From Ettlia oleoabundans (taxonomy: Eukaryota > Chlorophyta > Chlorophyceae > Chlamydomonadales): a stretch of 64,000 nt of DNA. The DNA is taken from contig JAAMXP010000162.1 in the NCBI GenBank assembly GCA_019693395.1, positions 44,630 to 108,629 of the forward strand, given 5' to 3'. This document shows positions 45,017 through 56,063 of this stretch, one piece after another; within the stretch, counting starts at the first letter, position 1, and each line of letters starts with the position of its first letter. Under the pieces are notes generated by a model. It saw nothing but the letters and a program-made list of their open reading frames with translations. It was not told the origin of the DNA and did no database searches. The translations under genes and the position numbers were made by a program.

Positions 45017-48000
45017 ATGGAGGGTCCCGGCCGCGGGAGCGGCCTGCCATTCCCGCCAGTGGACGAAAGCGGGCCTCCTGGCCTCGTTTCGGACTCTGAT
45101 AGCTACAGTCGTAGCTTACGCTGGCGTTCCAGGTCACCTTCGCTCATATCAAACGCCAGCAGCGACGGTGAGGTGTTGCCCATGCGGTGGCGCGGGGTGG
45201 CCGTTCGCCGACTTGCGCCGCCCACAGGACCGCACCCCGCTACTATATGTGGCCCTGCTGCTGCCACATCCCAGCCACATACGCTGATGTTCGTGATTAC
45301 TGCGTTTGAATGCAGCAGAAGGCCTCACCAGCCTGCGGGAAGCCTTGTTGCGAGGAGCAGACAGCGGCAGCAATCAGTTGGACAACTCGCAGGTGAGTGC
45401 CCGCTGCACAATGCTGCCAATTGTTGGCCTCATGGCGACAACCAGCCACCCTCAACCTCATGGGCTCGTCTTGTTCAGCTCGATTCGGCGATTCTGCTCC
45501 TGCATTTTGCTTGATGGTATTGCACTGTGAATCTTGCTTCTAGCAGGCCCTGTTAAGGTGGAACAATTGTGTGAACAGGTTGCCACACCTCTGCCTCTAT
45601 ACCACACACCAAGCCTTACTCGTTCCCGCCACCTTTCAAGTTTATGATGGATTGCTGTGCAGACGGGCTCCCTGCAGCAACAGCCACAGCAGCCACACCA
45701 ACAGCGAGGAAGGAGTGGCAGCACTCGCATTGGCGCCAGTACCAGCATCGGTGGCAACGTCCACATTGGTGGCCTGGATGAGATTGACCGCAGCGATTCT
45801 GAGGAGGGAGACAGCCCAGGGCCAGTTGACTTGTTTGAAGGGCTGTTTGACCCGCTGGGACAGTTCACGGCTATGGAAGATGACTTTGACTTGCGCGCTA
45901 TGGGTGACAACAGCACACTGGGTGCCACTCTGCCCCAGGTGGGTTGGGAGCCCTACAGCGCACCTGCAGGACTTGCGTTGACAGGCCCCAGGTGGGGTTT
46001 AATGCTGCCATGCGGGTTTGCTGCCTGCCTGCATGCAACGTAATGTGCCTCCCACATGGCCTAAATTGCAAGCCTTTATCGTTTGTAGTGCTCTGTTAAG
46101 CTCAACGGCACTGGTGCACTGACTGTGCATCTACAAGGTCTTCCCTGCTGTGCACTGCAGCAACTGGAGCGGGTCGTACAGGGCATGGGGTTGAATGATA
46201 ACCTACTGCAGCAGGTGCCGGTGCAGGTGGGTGCTGCTGCTTGTCATTAACCCTAATGCCAGTCCTTGCTTTTGGTAAAGTGTAGGCTGATCTGGCAGCC
46301 TGCCTGCTAGCTGCTCATGCTACTGGCTAGGTGTTGCCAAAAATGGTTCTTTTTCCTGTTGGATGTTTGTTGGACAGGACTTGCTTGGCATGGTGATGCG
46401 CAACAGCGGCGGCCTACTTGCTGGCGGTGCGGACGTGGGCGCTCCCGGAGTCGTGGCTTGGGTAGGCAGCTGTGCACTGGGCACATTCACAAAAGCTAGC
46501 TTTGAGTCAGCAGTATGTCCATAAACATGAGCTGTCCTGGCATATGGGGCAGTCAATCTGCGCCACTCGGCAGGCGCTGCTCATGGGCAACTCATGCCTA
46601 TTGCACAACAATCTGCAAGCATGGGTTGAGTTCGCTTTACGCACCGGTAGTCTGGTCTGCTGCGTATGGCTGCAGCCTATTGAGGAGATGATGACTGGTC
46701 CTTTTGGTCGAGGAATGGCAGGTATGGCCGTGGCGGGTGCCGTGCCTGCATTGTGGCGCCGATAGTAGCATGCAAGCTGGCTTGTCTTGCCTGCCTGCGT
46801 TTGTGCCTGCCTGCTTGGCAGTAGTCCAGGCTCCACAGTCACCATCACACTGTACCATAATGCGCCACCTTCCCGCATGTTGCAACACAAGGCTTCACTA
46901 TCCCGAACTGCTCGCTAATCCGACCTCCACTTGCCATTGGCTCATTGCCCATTCTACAGGGCCAGGCATTCCCGCAGGCCTCGTAGGTGCAGAACGGCGC
47001 CATGCTGTGTTCATGGCTGAGCAGGGCTTCGCCACGGGTGGGTGGCCGGCCAGCTCGTGGGCTGGCTGGCCCAGAGTTGCGTATGAGTGTGTATGCCATG
47101 TTGTGCGTAAATGGCGTGGGCTGGGCAGGTAGTGCGGGACTGGTTGACCACACACTCTGCATCTGTCACCCAGGCACAACCAACCAGCCGCACCTAGGGC
47201 TCAAATTCAAGCGGGTTGCTGTTTCGCAACCTGTTGCACCATCCTCACTTCGCTTCAAGGTGTTTTGTGCACAGCTGGTGCAACCCTGACTGCTCTTTTG
47301 TGCATCCTGGAGTGCAGCGGTGAACCCGGCCAGGCATGCCGCGTGTGCTGCAGAGGGCGTGCCAGGTGGCCGCCGACAGGTGTGACTATTACGCTGCCCT
47401 TCATAAGCTGCTTGCCAGTAGTGCTTGTGTTTCCTCACCCTCCTGCCCTGCCCGGCTGGTCTTCTCATGACACCTGCCAGCTCTGTGTTGTGTTGGGCTG
47501 CAGGCCTCCCCTCGAGCCCCTGCCTTCAGCGACCCAGCCAGCACTAGTGGCCCAGCAGGCTATTCAGCGACAAGAGCTGCGCCTCGGCAGCCGCAGGCCA
47601 ACAGGGCGGCAACAGTGCCGCCCCTGTCAGGCCGCACGCTGCAGCGAGCGGACTCTGCGAGTGGCGGCGGGGGCCTGCGGCGCGGGGACTCTGCGGCTTC
47701 ACAAGGGGACGGCGCGGGCAGAAGCGGCGCTATGCAGCTTGATGCGGCTGCGCCAGCGGCCTCGCAACGGCAGCGCTCGCGCTTTGGTGCGGCGCGTGGT
47801 GCGGGCAGCTCGGGACACAGCAGCGACAATATGCCGGGGCTTATTTTGGATCACAGCGGCATCCGAAGCGACGGCGGTGTGAGGGCTGGCGTACGAGGTG
47901 GGACCAGAAGTGCTGGGGTCGGTCAACGAAATGGCAATGCGGGACAGCCATCACAGCGGGGCAGCACGCATGAGGGGGCCAGCAGCCCCAGTGGGCCCCA

Positions 48001-50170
48001 GCAGCAGCACAATCAAAGTGGACTTGCACAACCACAGCAGCAGCAGCAGCAGCAGCAGCAGCAAGACCTATCTGTAGCACAAGAACTTGATCAGGAGTCG
48101 CCGAGGCGGCGGCGGCCACGCCGCAATGCGGTGTTTGGGCAGCTGCCTGGGCTAGGCCTTGGCAGCGCGGCATCTGTGGCTGTGGCTGCAGTGAGCACAC
48201 CTGCCGCTGCTGCTGTTACTGCCAGTCACAGCAGCAGCTCTGTGCCGAGATTGGAATTGGTGGAGACGTCCGACGGCAGCGGTAGTGACGGCGGTGATGA
48301 CCCGCCACCACCCCTTGCTCGCCCCTTTTCTTTCAGGTGTTTGGTACTTACTGCCTTGCTGCTTCCCTTGCTGCTGCTGCTGCCGCCGTGCTGGCCTCAG
48401 TTCGCATTTGCAAGGTCGTGTTTGCGAGCTCCTGCCTCTTGCACCCAACCCAGGCACCTTGCCAGCCAGCCCATGAAACCCTGCCTGTGTTTCTGGTCTG
48501 ATCCCTCTTCCGCTGCTGTATGCTGCAGCGAGGGTGCGGATCTAGAGGAGGTGCAGGGCAGCGGTGTAAGGCGCGGGGCGCAGCGAGCAGCAGCGGCGGC
48601 ACGCCACCGGCGGCGCCGCCGTGGCACACCTGCGCAGGGCGACTTGAATGCGGAAGCACCGCCGTTGGCCCCACCATCCAGCAGTGGCAGGTATGATGAA
48701 GACCGACCCCCTGGGCTGACTGGCGCCAGTAGCGAAAGCGGATCGCCGCTCCCTGGCATGCCTGGCCTGGTGCATGTCCGCAGCAGCGGCAGCTTGGATC
48801 TCCTTGACACCCCGCCCTCGCTTAGTCAGAGCAATGTTGGCAGCGATAGCAGCGGGAATGATGCGGTGCCTCCACCGCTAGCCAACAGCAGCGAGGGGAG
48901 TGAAGCTGATGGCCAGGGCGAGAGTGGAAGGCAGCGCTTCTATGGTGAGATGGAAGTAGCGTGAGCCATTCTGACAGCAGTTTTTTGAGCCGTTCTGCCT
49001 GTAGTTTGATTGCGAGTGCTGACGTGTCTTTGCGCCTTGCTGGCTGGCTGGCACGCTGCGGATGCCTGCTCCTAAGCCTGCCCATCGGTTTGCTCCTAAT
49101 TTCGGACATGTGTGATGTTCTGCCTGGCAACTGCAGGTTTTGATCCGCCGGGCCATAGAACTGTCACGCTAGCTGCTGTCCGTCCCCAACCCGGCTGGAT
49201 CCCACGAGCCGCAGCAGCAGCACCAGCAGCAGCCCAGCAGCCAACAGGTTTCACCACGGATCAGTTCACAGTAATGCAAGCCCTGAGCGGCCTGCTTCCA
49301 CAGCAGGGCGATGCGGCGGGCTGGTCTGAGCTGGCAGCATATGTGCGGCACAACAGCGCGGGCTCAGGCGCTGGTGGCAGCGGCGGTGCCGTGCAGCTGC
49401 TGTCCCGCCTGGTGGCGGCGGCTGCGGACCGCTACCCGGCTGAGGCAGAGGCTGCAGGGCTGACAGAGCGGCCGCTGGCCCCGTTGCGCCCTCTCCCTGC
49501 TGCCATCGCAGCCGAGGCAGCGACGGTCAGCCCTCTTAGTGCCGCGGCAGCTGATGGCTCCAGGCATGCAAGTGAGCCACGACGGCAGCAGCAGTCACAG
49601 CAGCAGGGCAGCCAAGAAGTGGAGGAACCGGGCCAAGAGCCGCAAGTCACATTCGTGGTCGGCAGCCCACGCACGGCAGCTCGGCTGCAGCAGCAGCTGG
49701 GCCCAGGGGTGGCTGTGGCGGCTGAAGGCCAGCCGCCCCTGCCACAGCGGCTGCCACAAATCACGCTGGTCGTGGGCAGCGCCCAAGCTGCCGCAGAGCT
49801 GCAGCGGCATCAGCCAGGTCCGGGCTTTACAGTGGCAGCTGAGCAGCCTTTCCTGGCTGAGCTTGCAGCCCAAGCAAGCGGAGAGTTGGCTGGTGACGCT
49901 GAGATTGCTGGTTCGAACGCAGCCGGCCCTAGCACTTTTGCGGCAGCAGCAACAGCGGCGCCTGCCCAGCGGGCTGTCGCAGCAAGGCCCGCTGACCTGG
50001 CTGCTCTGTTGAGATTGCGTGTGCAAGAGGATGTGCAGGCTTCTGTAGCCAGAACAGAGGCAACGCTGCGTGCGCTGTCAGGCGTAGTGAGTCACCAGCC
50101 GCTCCCGCCCTTGGTGGCGGCCGCGGTGGCCGCTGCAGCAGGGCCGCCCCCTGATCAGGCGGAGGAGTAG
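45017..50170 (+). CDS. long disordered Ser/Gln/Ala-rich protein of unknown function
   Basis: I find no known domain. Exons 45017-45167, 45319-45392 and 45663-45938 join in phase: MEGPGRGSGLPFPP, GLTSLREALLRGADSGSNQL, and a stretch with GPVDLFEGLFDPLGQF. Shorter exons follow: QLERVVQGMGLNDNLLQQ, DLLGMVMRNSGGLLAGGADV, PIEEMMTGPFGRGMA and one from 46960 (GPGIPAGLVGAERRHAVFMA). A long exon from about 47505 to 48341 is Ser/Gly/Arg-rich with a run of about 11 Gln at 48035-48062. Then come an exon at about 48530-48942 and a last exon from 49138 to TAG 50168-50170. The last exon has an internal duplication, QVTFVVGSPRTAARLQQQ versus QITLVVGSAQAAAELQRHQ, each followed by GPG-(V/F)-VAAE. The composition suggests a scaffold or regulatory protein, but that is a guess. 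One small exon near 47330 remains undecided. Confidence 0.65.
48035..48063. repeat. CAG trinucleotide repeat coding polyglutamine
   Basis: About nine CAG units followed by CAA in the long Ser-rich exon, encoding roughly 11 Gln. Confidence 0.85.
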
Positions 50171-50325
50171 GCGCAACCCAAGCCAAAGCACAGCAGGCAC
50201 ATCTTTTCTGCAAGGTCGCAGTGGCTGTATGTATTTCTCCCTGTTGTCATACTGATCCCATTTCACGCACTTTCATTTTGTCCCCTGATCCCTGTCTCCT
50301 GCTTGTATCTTCTGCATTTACAGAT

Positions 50326-50330
50326 TGTAA
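50326..50330 (+). terminator. TGTAA polyadenylation signal, disordered-protein gene
   Basis: TGTAA about 155 bases after the TAG at 50168-50170. The rest of 50171-50897 shows no gene; it lies between two converging transcripts. Confidence 0.45.
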
Positions 50331-50897
50331 AGATTTTTAAATGTCTGTTGCCATTTTCAGGCAGGCAGTCAAGGGTGGGACAGGGAGGAAGACGTGTCTC
50401 TGTACCAGCGCATGCACATTTCGGCGCACGGATGGCAGCAGAAAAAGGAGAATGGAAGCAATTGCAAAGTGATTGCATGCAGTTGAGGCGCATAAGCTGG
50501 GCTGCACTTTATCACGGGCCGCTTGAGAACGGGGCATATAAAGGATCATTGTGACATAAGGTGCAAACCCTAGGGCAAAGCAGGTGGTTGCATGTGTTTA
50601 AGGTTGGGAAAATGGAAAATAGGGTGAAGGCCGGGGGATTGGCTGGGAACAGCGCTAAGAAAACTAGAAGGATTCGTTTGAATCTCAGAATTGACAACGA
50701 TATGCCTCTCCTTCTCTCTGTGAGCAATGAACTGGCTAACTGGTATCTAGTGCTCTGGCCTAACTGTGTTGGGAGTTGATTGAAAGTGCGAGTCAGGCTA
50801 TGCAGGGGGTGATGTATGGGTTTGCATTAGGTGGACACGTAAGGGAACGGGGGGAAAGGTAAAGGAAAAACAGCACGGGCTAGCGACGATGCGCGCG

Positions 50898-52048
50898 TCA
50901 TGTGTCCCGCCACAATGTGCGCAGCAGGGTCGCCTCCACGATGCTGAGGGAGAAGGAGGTGGCAAAGCTGGGCAGGAAAGAGTCTGAGAACACAGGCAGA
51001 GCCTCCAGGCCCTCTGCTTGGCCCTCAAGCACAAGGCGCCGCAGCGTGCTGTGCACGGTAAGTGCCACATCAGACAGGTACGGCTCCAGCTCAGCGCCGA
51101 CCAGGCCCATAGCCTCGTCCAGTGCGGCCTTGAGCTTGCCCTGGAAGGCAGGGCTCTGCAGCAGCGTGGACATGGCGCCGGCAGAGATGCCAGATGGCAC
51201 CGTAGCGCGCAGTTGTACCCGCAGGGCTGCGATGTCGGTGCGGGTGGCAGTGATGACCTGCGGCAGAGGAGACGGGGGCATCGAAGATGCAGACAGGTCA
51301 GCACCGCTGATACATCTGTGGATTGCCAAATCTCATAGGAAAGCTGCTAATGGGTGCAAGCGCAGGCACGGAATTACGATCACATGCGGGCAAGTGCAAC
51401 CGATCAGAAGCCAGGCCGAGTTTCAGCACACGGGCACCAGCACACACCTGTGCAGCCAGCCCCTCGAATTGGCCAGCGAGCGAGTCAACGGCCTCCTGCT
51501 GCTGCTCTGGTGCCTGCAGTGCCGCTCCTCGGCTGGCCAGCTGGGCAACCATTTCCTCCAGGTGGAATCCCCAGGTGCGCCCAACCTCTGCTGCCTCAGC
51601 GGCCTCATCTGCTGCCAGCTCAGCGGCAAACTGCTCATCATGCAGCAGCAGCTGCCGCCGGTTGTAAAACTCGCGGCCAGACTGCTCCCCCATGTCTGTG
51701 GCGCCCTGGAAGGCATCTGAAAGGACGGCAGGCGAGGGTGGGGCATGGAGCGGTCAGATGGTGGCATAGGCTGATGGCGGCGGCGGGGCGTGCAGGTGCG
51801 GCAGTGTGTGATTTTGAAGTGGTGGGCCGACACCCCGGAGGTGGTCCACGGCAGGTGCAGACGATCTATGTAGCAGTGCCCATGAGGAACAGAGACAGTC
51901 TGAGGTGGGCAGACTTCTCACCAGTGCCGACCAGTAGGTCTGCTGGCAAGGGGGAGGGCCGCGCTCCCTTGCACGGCCGGGCAGCGGCAAGCAGCGCCAG
52001 CGTGAGGAATGCTGTTAGGGAATTGTTACTGCGGGTCGACGGTTGCAT
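50898..52048 (-). CDS. secreted protein of unrecognised family, paralogue 1
   Basis: Exons 51922-52048, 51448-51716 and 50898-51257 join in phase to 251 residues. The N-terminus (MQPSTRSNNSLTAFLTLALL-AAARPCKGA) is a clear signal peptide, so the protein enters the secretory pathway. The mature part begins with an acidic helical region (EEMVAQLASRGAALQ...SLAGQFEGLAAQ), then VITATRTDIAALRVQLRAT, AMSTLLQSPAFQGKLKAALD, ALTVHSTLRRLVLE, and ends DSFLPSFATSFSLSIVEATL-LRTLWRDT. There is no Cys pair, membrane segment or motif I know after the signal peptide. It is a diverged duplicate of the gene at 53373-55180, with the first two introns at the same position and phase but without its three extra introns. 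Function unknown; a helical extracellular or vacuolar protein is possible. Confidence 0.78.
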
Positions 52049-53372
52049 TGTGTGGCGGCTGCGGGGGTCGCGGGTGTTGACGGGTAAGGCAGAGTGGTGC
52101 CAAGTGCGGGTCGAGGGCGCTTAGACGTTGTAAACAGGTATATTAGAGCTACGAGTTTGTAAAACGTTTCGGTCGATGGATGGTCGATAAAGAGAGAGGC
52201 GTTTCGTTATATGCCTCTACCCCGTGGGTCGTCGACCCGTAGTCGGGCGAAGACCCTTTGTTTCTCCGTTGCAGGTTTTGTTATGTAAACATATCCCTAA
52301 GGGATTTGAGCGGCGTGCACCCAAAGAGTTTGTACAAAACCCGGTGCAGTGGAATGTCGACCCACCGCCCGAGCGCTGCCCGGCGGCAAAGCGTGGGCCA
52401 GTGATTATACGCCATTAGCTGGAACAACACTCAAGTAGCAGTTACCCAAGCACAACAAAAAGGGTGGAGACGGCACCTCGCCCCATCTGTCCAACGCCCT
52501 TACAAAGGTGCGCATCTGGCGCGCAGCTGCCTGCAGCAGGCAGAGCTAGGTGCAACTCTGCACCCACTGGGTCATGCAATGCACTAAAACCATGGCGTTC
52601 TGCAGTGCTAGGCGGCTCGGTGGCCAACATCGCTCCTTCTATGTGGCAAAGCGCGCTATGCACCCTGCTGCTGTATCCCCCGCTTTGTATGCCAGCCTCA
52701 CTGTTGCTTATAATGCGGTGCTAAGGTACGAAGAGGGGCAGAAAACAGTCGCTCGTGTGGCCGCTCGGCAGCCACAACTGTTCAACAGCGTGGAAGCAAG
52801 GCCGGAGCAGGGGCAGCAACAGGTGACTGCGGCGGAGGGTGACTGTCCAAACGCGGAGGGGACGAGTCACATCAGAGGGGAAGGACAGTTTATGAGAAGC
52901 AAGCAAAGGTGCAGCGCTGACTGAAGGCGGCAACGATGAAGGGTGTGCGGTTGAGATGCCACTGGGATGGGGCAAGGAGGGTGGAGGCGAAATCGTGCAG
53001 GCAGTTCCCATGATGTGTCCCTTGATGCGCAACTTACGGCCCTGCCCGTGGGCGGTGGTCGCCAGCTGTGCATAGCGGGGCTGCCATTGGCTGAGTGCTT
53101 GCCGAGGGGTGGAGCTGGGTGGCAGGAAGCCAGAGGACCCAAAGGGATTGGGGGGAAGGGGGGTGCGTGATGGGTGGCATGGGGGGTGACAGCGAGCAAT
53201 TTTGAGTCAATGCGTCAGAAAGCGATATGTGGTATGCGTGCATGGCCATGGAGAGCTGAGGGGGTGGCTAACCCCAACATCATGAGCTGAGCCCCAGGCT
53301 GGGCCTCGTTTGTAGGTTTCAGTCGTCGCGACTGCTGCCAAAGGTGGGTCCTATCCCGCCAGGGCTGCCGTA
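52049..53372. other. spacer between the two secreted paralogues
   Basis: About 1.3 kb. Apart from the small plus-strand reading frame at 52224-52418 I see no supported gene. ORFs of 60-120 codons occur on both strands (for example 52550-52924 plus) but have no matching partner exon or recognisable motif. Confidence 0.35.
52224..52418 (+). CDS. possible small protein exon, unrecognised
   Basis: A short reading frame ending TAG at 52416-52418 contains VLLCKHIPKGFERRAPKEFV and QNPVQWNVDPPPERC, and ends PVIIRH. Composition is that of a real small basic protein, and a TTGCAG acceptor stands just before VLLCK at about 52276. No in-frame ATG lies in the same block, so an upstream exon (possibly around 52160-52215) would be needed. 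I do not recognise it. Confidence 0.25.
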   Translation: MGRRPVVGRRPFVSPLQVLLCKHIPKGFERRAPKEFVQNPVQWNVDPPPERCPAAKRGPVIIRH

Positions 53373-55180
53373 TCAAGAGTCCTGCCAGAGGGACTGCAGC
53401 AGGGTTGCCTCCACTACGTTGACAGAGAAACCGTCCACGAATGCGGGCAGGAAGGAGTCTGCAAATTGGGCAACAGGGGAACCAGCAACAGGGTGAGGAC
53501 AGATGACAATATCGTGCCAGGCACAGCAATAGAGGTGGCTGTTTAGGGGGCCCTTCTCCAGGTGTTGGTGTGCCGGCTGGCTGCATGCCCCAGTCTGTTC
53601 CAGATGACTCAATGTTGATGAGGAACAGAACAAGGGCAGGCAACACAAGCTGCTGCTCTGTGTTGCTGCCCCTCCGTAAGGGTTCCGCTTTCTGTCCCAA
53701 TATAACTTGCGCACCTGAGAAGGCTGGAAGTGGTTCGAGGGAGGGAGGATCCACCACCAGCTTGTTGAGCGTGGAGTGCACTGCTTCCGCGACTGCCGGC
53801 AGGTGCGGCTCTAGCGCTCTGCAGGTAGAGAGGCAGGCAGGCAGGCGGAGGGAGCATAAGCACGTCAGCATTGGGAAATGCAACTGCAACCACAGGGACA
53901 GGCTGGAACAGAAATTTCTCAGCAGGATGGGAGGTTTAGGAAAAGCAGGCAGGCAGGCAGGCAGGCAGGCGGGGTGGCACGAGTTAAGCAAGCAGCAGGC
54001 ACAGCACTTGAGTCTCAGCTTCGCTCACCCTGTAACCAGCAGCACCGCAGCATCCACTGCTGCCTTGAGCTTGGCGCTAAACTCGGTGGTTTGGATCAGA
54101 GTGGCCATGGCTGCAGACAGGGAGGAGCAGGTTTTATGAGGAAGCATAAGCACAAACACTCAGTGGAGTGGCAGCCGGAGATGGGCGGAGGCTGGCTGAT
54201 GTGTGGCTAACTGCCGCAGTCAGGTTTGGAGATTTTGAAGTAGCGGCGGCTTGAACTGGCAGTGGCATGTGCAGAGCTTGCATGATATATGGCACAGCCT
54301 TCCGACCAACAACACACGCGCTGCTGTCCAACTGGCTTCTGTGGACTGACCTTCTGGGGAGGTGCCCTCCGGTATTGAAGCCGTGACCTGAGCTGCTAGG
54401 GCTGCTATGTCGTCGCGAGTGGCGACAATCACCTGCAGGTTGGCGGACAGCAGGCAGCAGACATAATAAGATGGGGGTGGCCAGGCAGCACCAGGGGTGA
54501 GGCCGTGGGCCAGGAGGGCGCAGACGCCGGTAGACTGGCGGGACTGGAGGCAGTCCCGCCAGCCAGCGGCTCGTGGTGCTACCCATTGAGCAGCAACCAG
54601 GCTTCCTCTTTAAGCGGCTCCTGCTCACCTCATGGGCCAAGGCTTCGGCTCTTGCCACAAGGGCATCTATTGCCTGCTGCTGCTGCTCCTCTGAGGGTGT
54701 GAGGCGCAGGCCGCCGGCTGCCAGCTGCGCCACCATTTCCTCAGCCTGCGGCGCCCACATCATGCCCACAGCTGAGGCCTCGGGCGCCAGCACTGCTGCG
54801 CCTGCGCCCTCTGGCTGTGACATAAGCAGCATGCGGCGGCTGTAGGCGGACCGGGAGGCGTCCTGACCTGCTTCCATCGGCCGTGCGAGGCCGTCTGCGG
54901 CAGAGGGGGCGCAAGGCGGGAAGGCCGGCGGCCGGGTGGATCAGACATGCGCCACACAAACAGGCTGGCTGCAAAGGGTTAGCGCCATTGGGCCGCCTCT
55001 CGACCGCACAGCAGTCGCGCAGGATGGCTTCAGGCAGCTGCATGCTGTGTACTAACCAGCATCAGCGTGATGAGACACAGCGGCCGTCGGGCGGCCACCA
55101 GCGCGACCCTTGACCAGCCACAGCAGCATGGACAGCGTCAGCCAGCGCATCCATGTTGCCGACAATCGTTGCTGCAACAT
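53373..55180 (-). CDS. secreted protein of unrecognised family, paralogue 2
   Basis: Six exons join in phase to 247 residues: 55057-55180, 54629-54894, 54351-54432, 54029-54110, 53715-53818 and 53373-53458. The first exon encodes a signal peptide with hydrophobic core WLTLSMLLWLV. The rest aligns along its length with paralogue 1: EEMVAQLAAGGLRLT versus EEMVAQLASRGAALQ; VIVATRDDIAALAAQV versus VITATRTDIAALRVQL; EAVHSTLNKLVV versus LTVHSTLRRLVL; DSFLPAFVDGFSVNVVEATL versus DSFLPSFATSFSLSIVEATL. It carries three introns that paralogue 1 lacks, all inside the block that paralogue 1 has as one exon. ATG at 55180 was chosen because the longer frame begins with TTG. Confidence 0.8.
53940..53970. 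repeat. GGCA tetranucleotide repeat
   Basis: About seven GGCA units in the intron of secreted paralogue 2 between the exons at 53715-53818 and 54029-54110. Confidence 0.85.
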
Positions 55181-56063
55181 TGCAGCCCCAGGCTGCGCGG
55201 CAACAGCGTGACAGCAAGTTGTTACGCGCGGGGAAGCGAGAGGTAGAGTGGAAGGAAGGGGCACACGTCGTCTGGCGGGATGTATGGAATCAACAAGCAA
55301 TATGACACAACGATGGAGCGGTGGAAGCGGTTACTGATTGAAAATGGAACGCACTCGGTCGGCGGCGGGGTCAAGTGGGAGCGATCGTTGAAACACAACG
55401 GTGTGGGCCGGGTTGGAGTTTGGAATAGATCTTTAAGGTATCAAGCATCTCTAGGCGGGAGAACGCTGCCAGAATACTTCCATTCAGAGCGGGCCGTCTA
55501 TTCACAAGAAGCTTTCCAACTGGTACGGCGAGTGGTTCGGCTTCTTGCCTTTGTGTTCTGTGCCGCCCCACCTCAGGTCTTTGCAAGGTATGTTTACCGG
55601 ATTAAAGGGAAACACTTGCCGGCATATGGAGGCCAGGCCCCTCCAGGGGCACGAGTTCTACGGGGAAGCTGCATGATGAGCGAGCACAAATTACCTTGGG
55701 TCTCCCGCGCTTTCATTTGGAGTCCAGCGGAATAAACCCTGTTGACACGGTGAAAGCGACAACGGGGAGACACATGCCAGCTGGCATAATCCGCCGATAT
55801 GCCCCTTCAACTCGACTCTGCTCATGCCAAAAAAACAGAATTTGTCAACGGCACATGTTACGCAGGCTGCCAAACCCGCTGAGGGTCGCAACGGCACTAG
55901 GCTGCCACGGCAGGCCACAACAAGTTATGACCGCTGCCGCCTCTGCCGTCGCCGCCGCACTTCGTCCATGAATTCATCACAATCCCAGAGGGGCGTGGCG
56001 CTTGTTACAAGCCTAAGTTACAGTCACACGCATATACCGGTATGCTTCAACCACTACAGCGGG
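55181..56063. other. intergenic spacer with one doubtful ORF
   Basis: Contains the 5' flank of secreted paralogue 2 and the 3' UTR of the EH gene. A 151-codon ATG reading frame on the plus strand at 55280-55735 is the longest ORF. It has no recognisable motif and I do not support it as a gene without expression evidence. Confidence 0.35.
56005..56022 (-). terminator. two TGTAA signals (minus strand) behind the EH gene
   Basis: TTACA at 56005-56009 and 56018-56022, 42-59 bases past the stop at 56064-56066. Either could direct polyadenylation. Confidence 0.45.

Noticed and set aside
47265..47350. CCCH-like zinc finger (WCNPDCSFVHP)
   Set aside because: The frame hits stops, and no splice pair places it in phase with neighbouring exons of the disordered-protein gene.
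53215..53991. 258-codon minus-strand ORF overlapping secreted paralogue 2
   Set aside because: Reads through introns; the phase-matched exon model aligning with paralogue 1 explains the same bases.
55280..55735. 151-codon plus-strand ORF beginning with ATG
   Set aside because: No recognisable motif, no poly(A) signal or neighbouring exon, and it starts only 100 bases from the divergent gene; could be chance.
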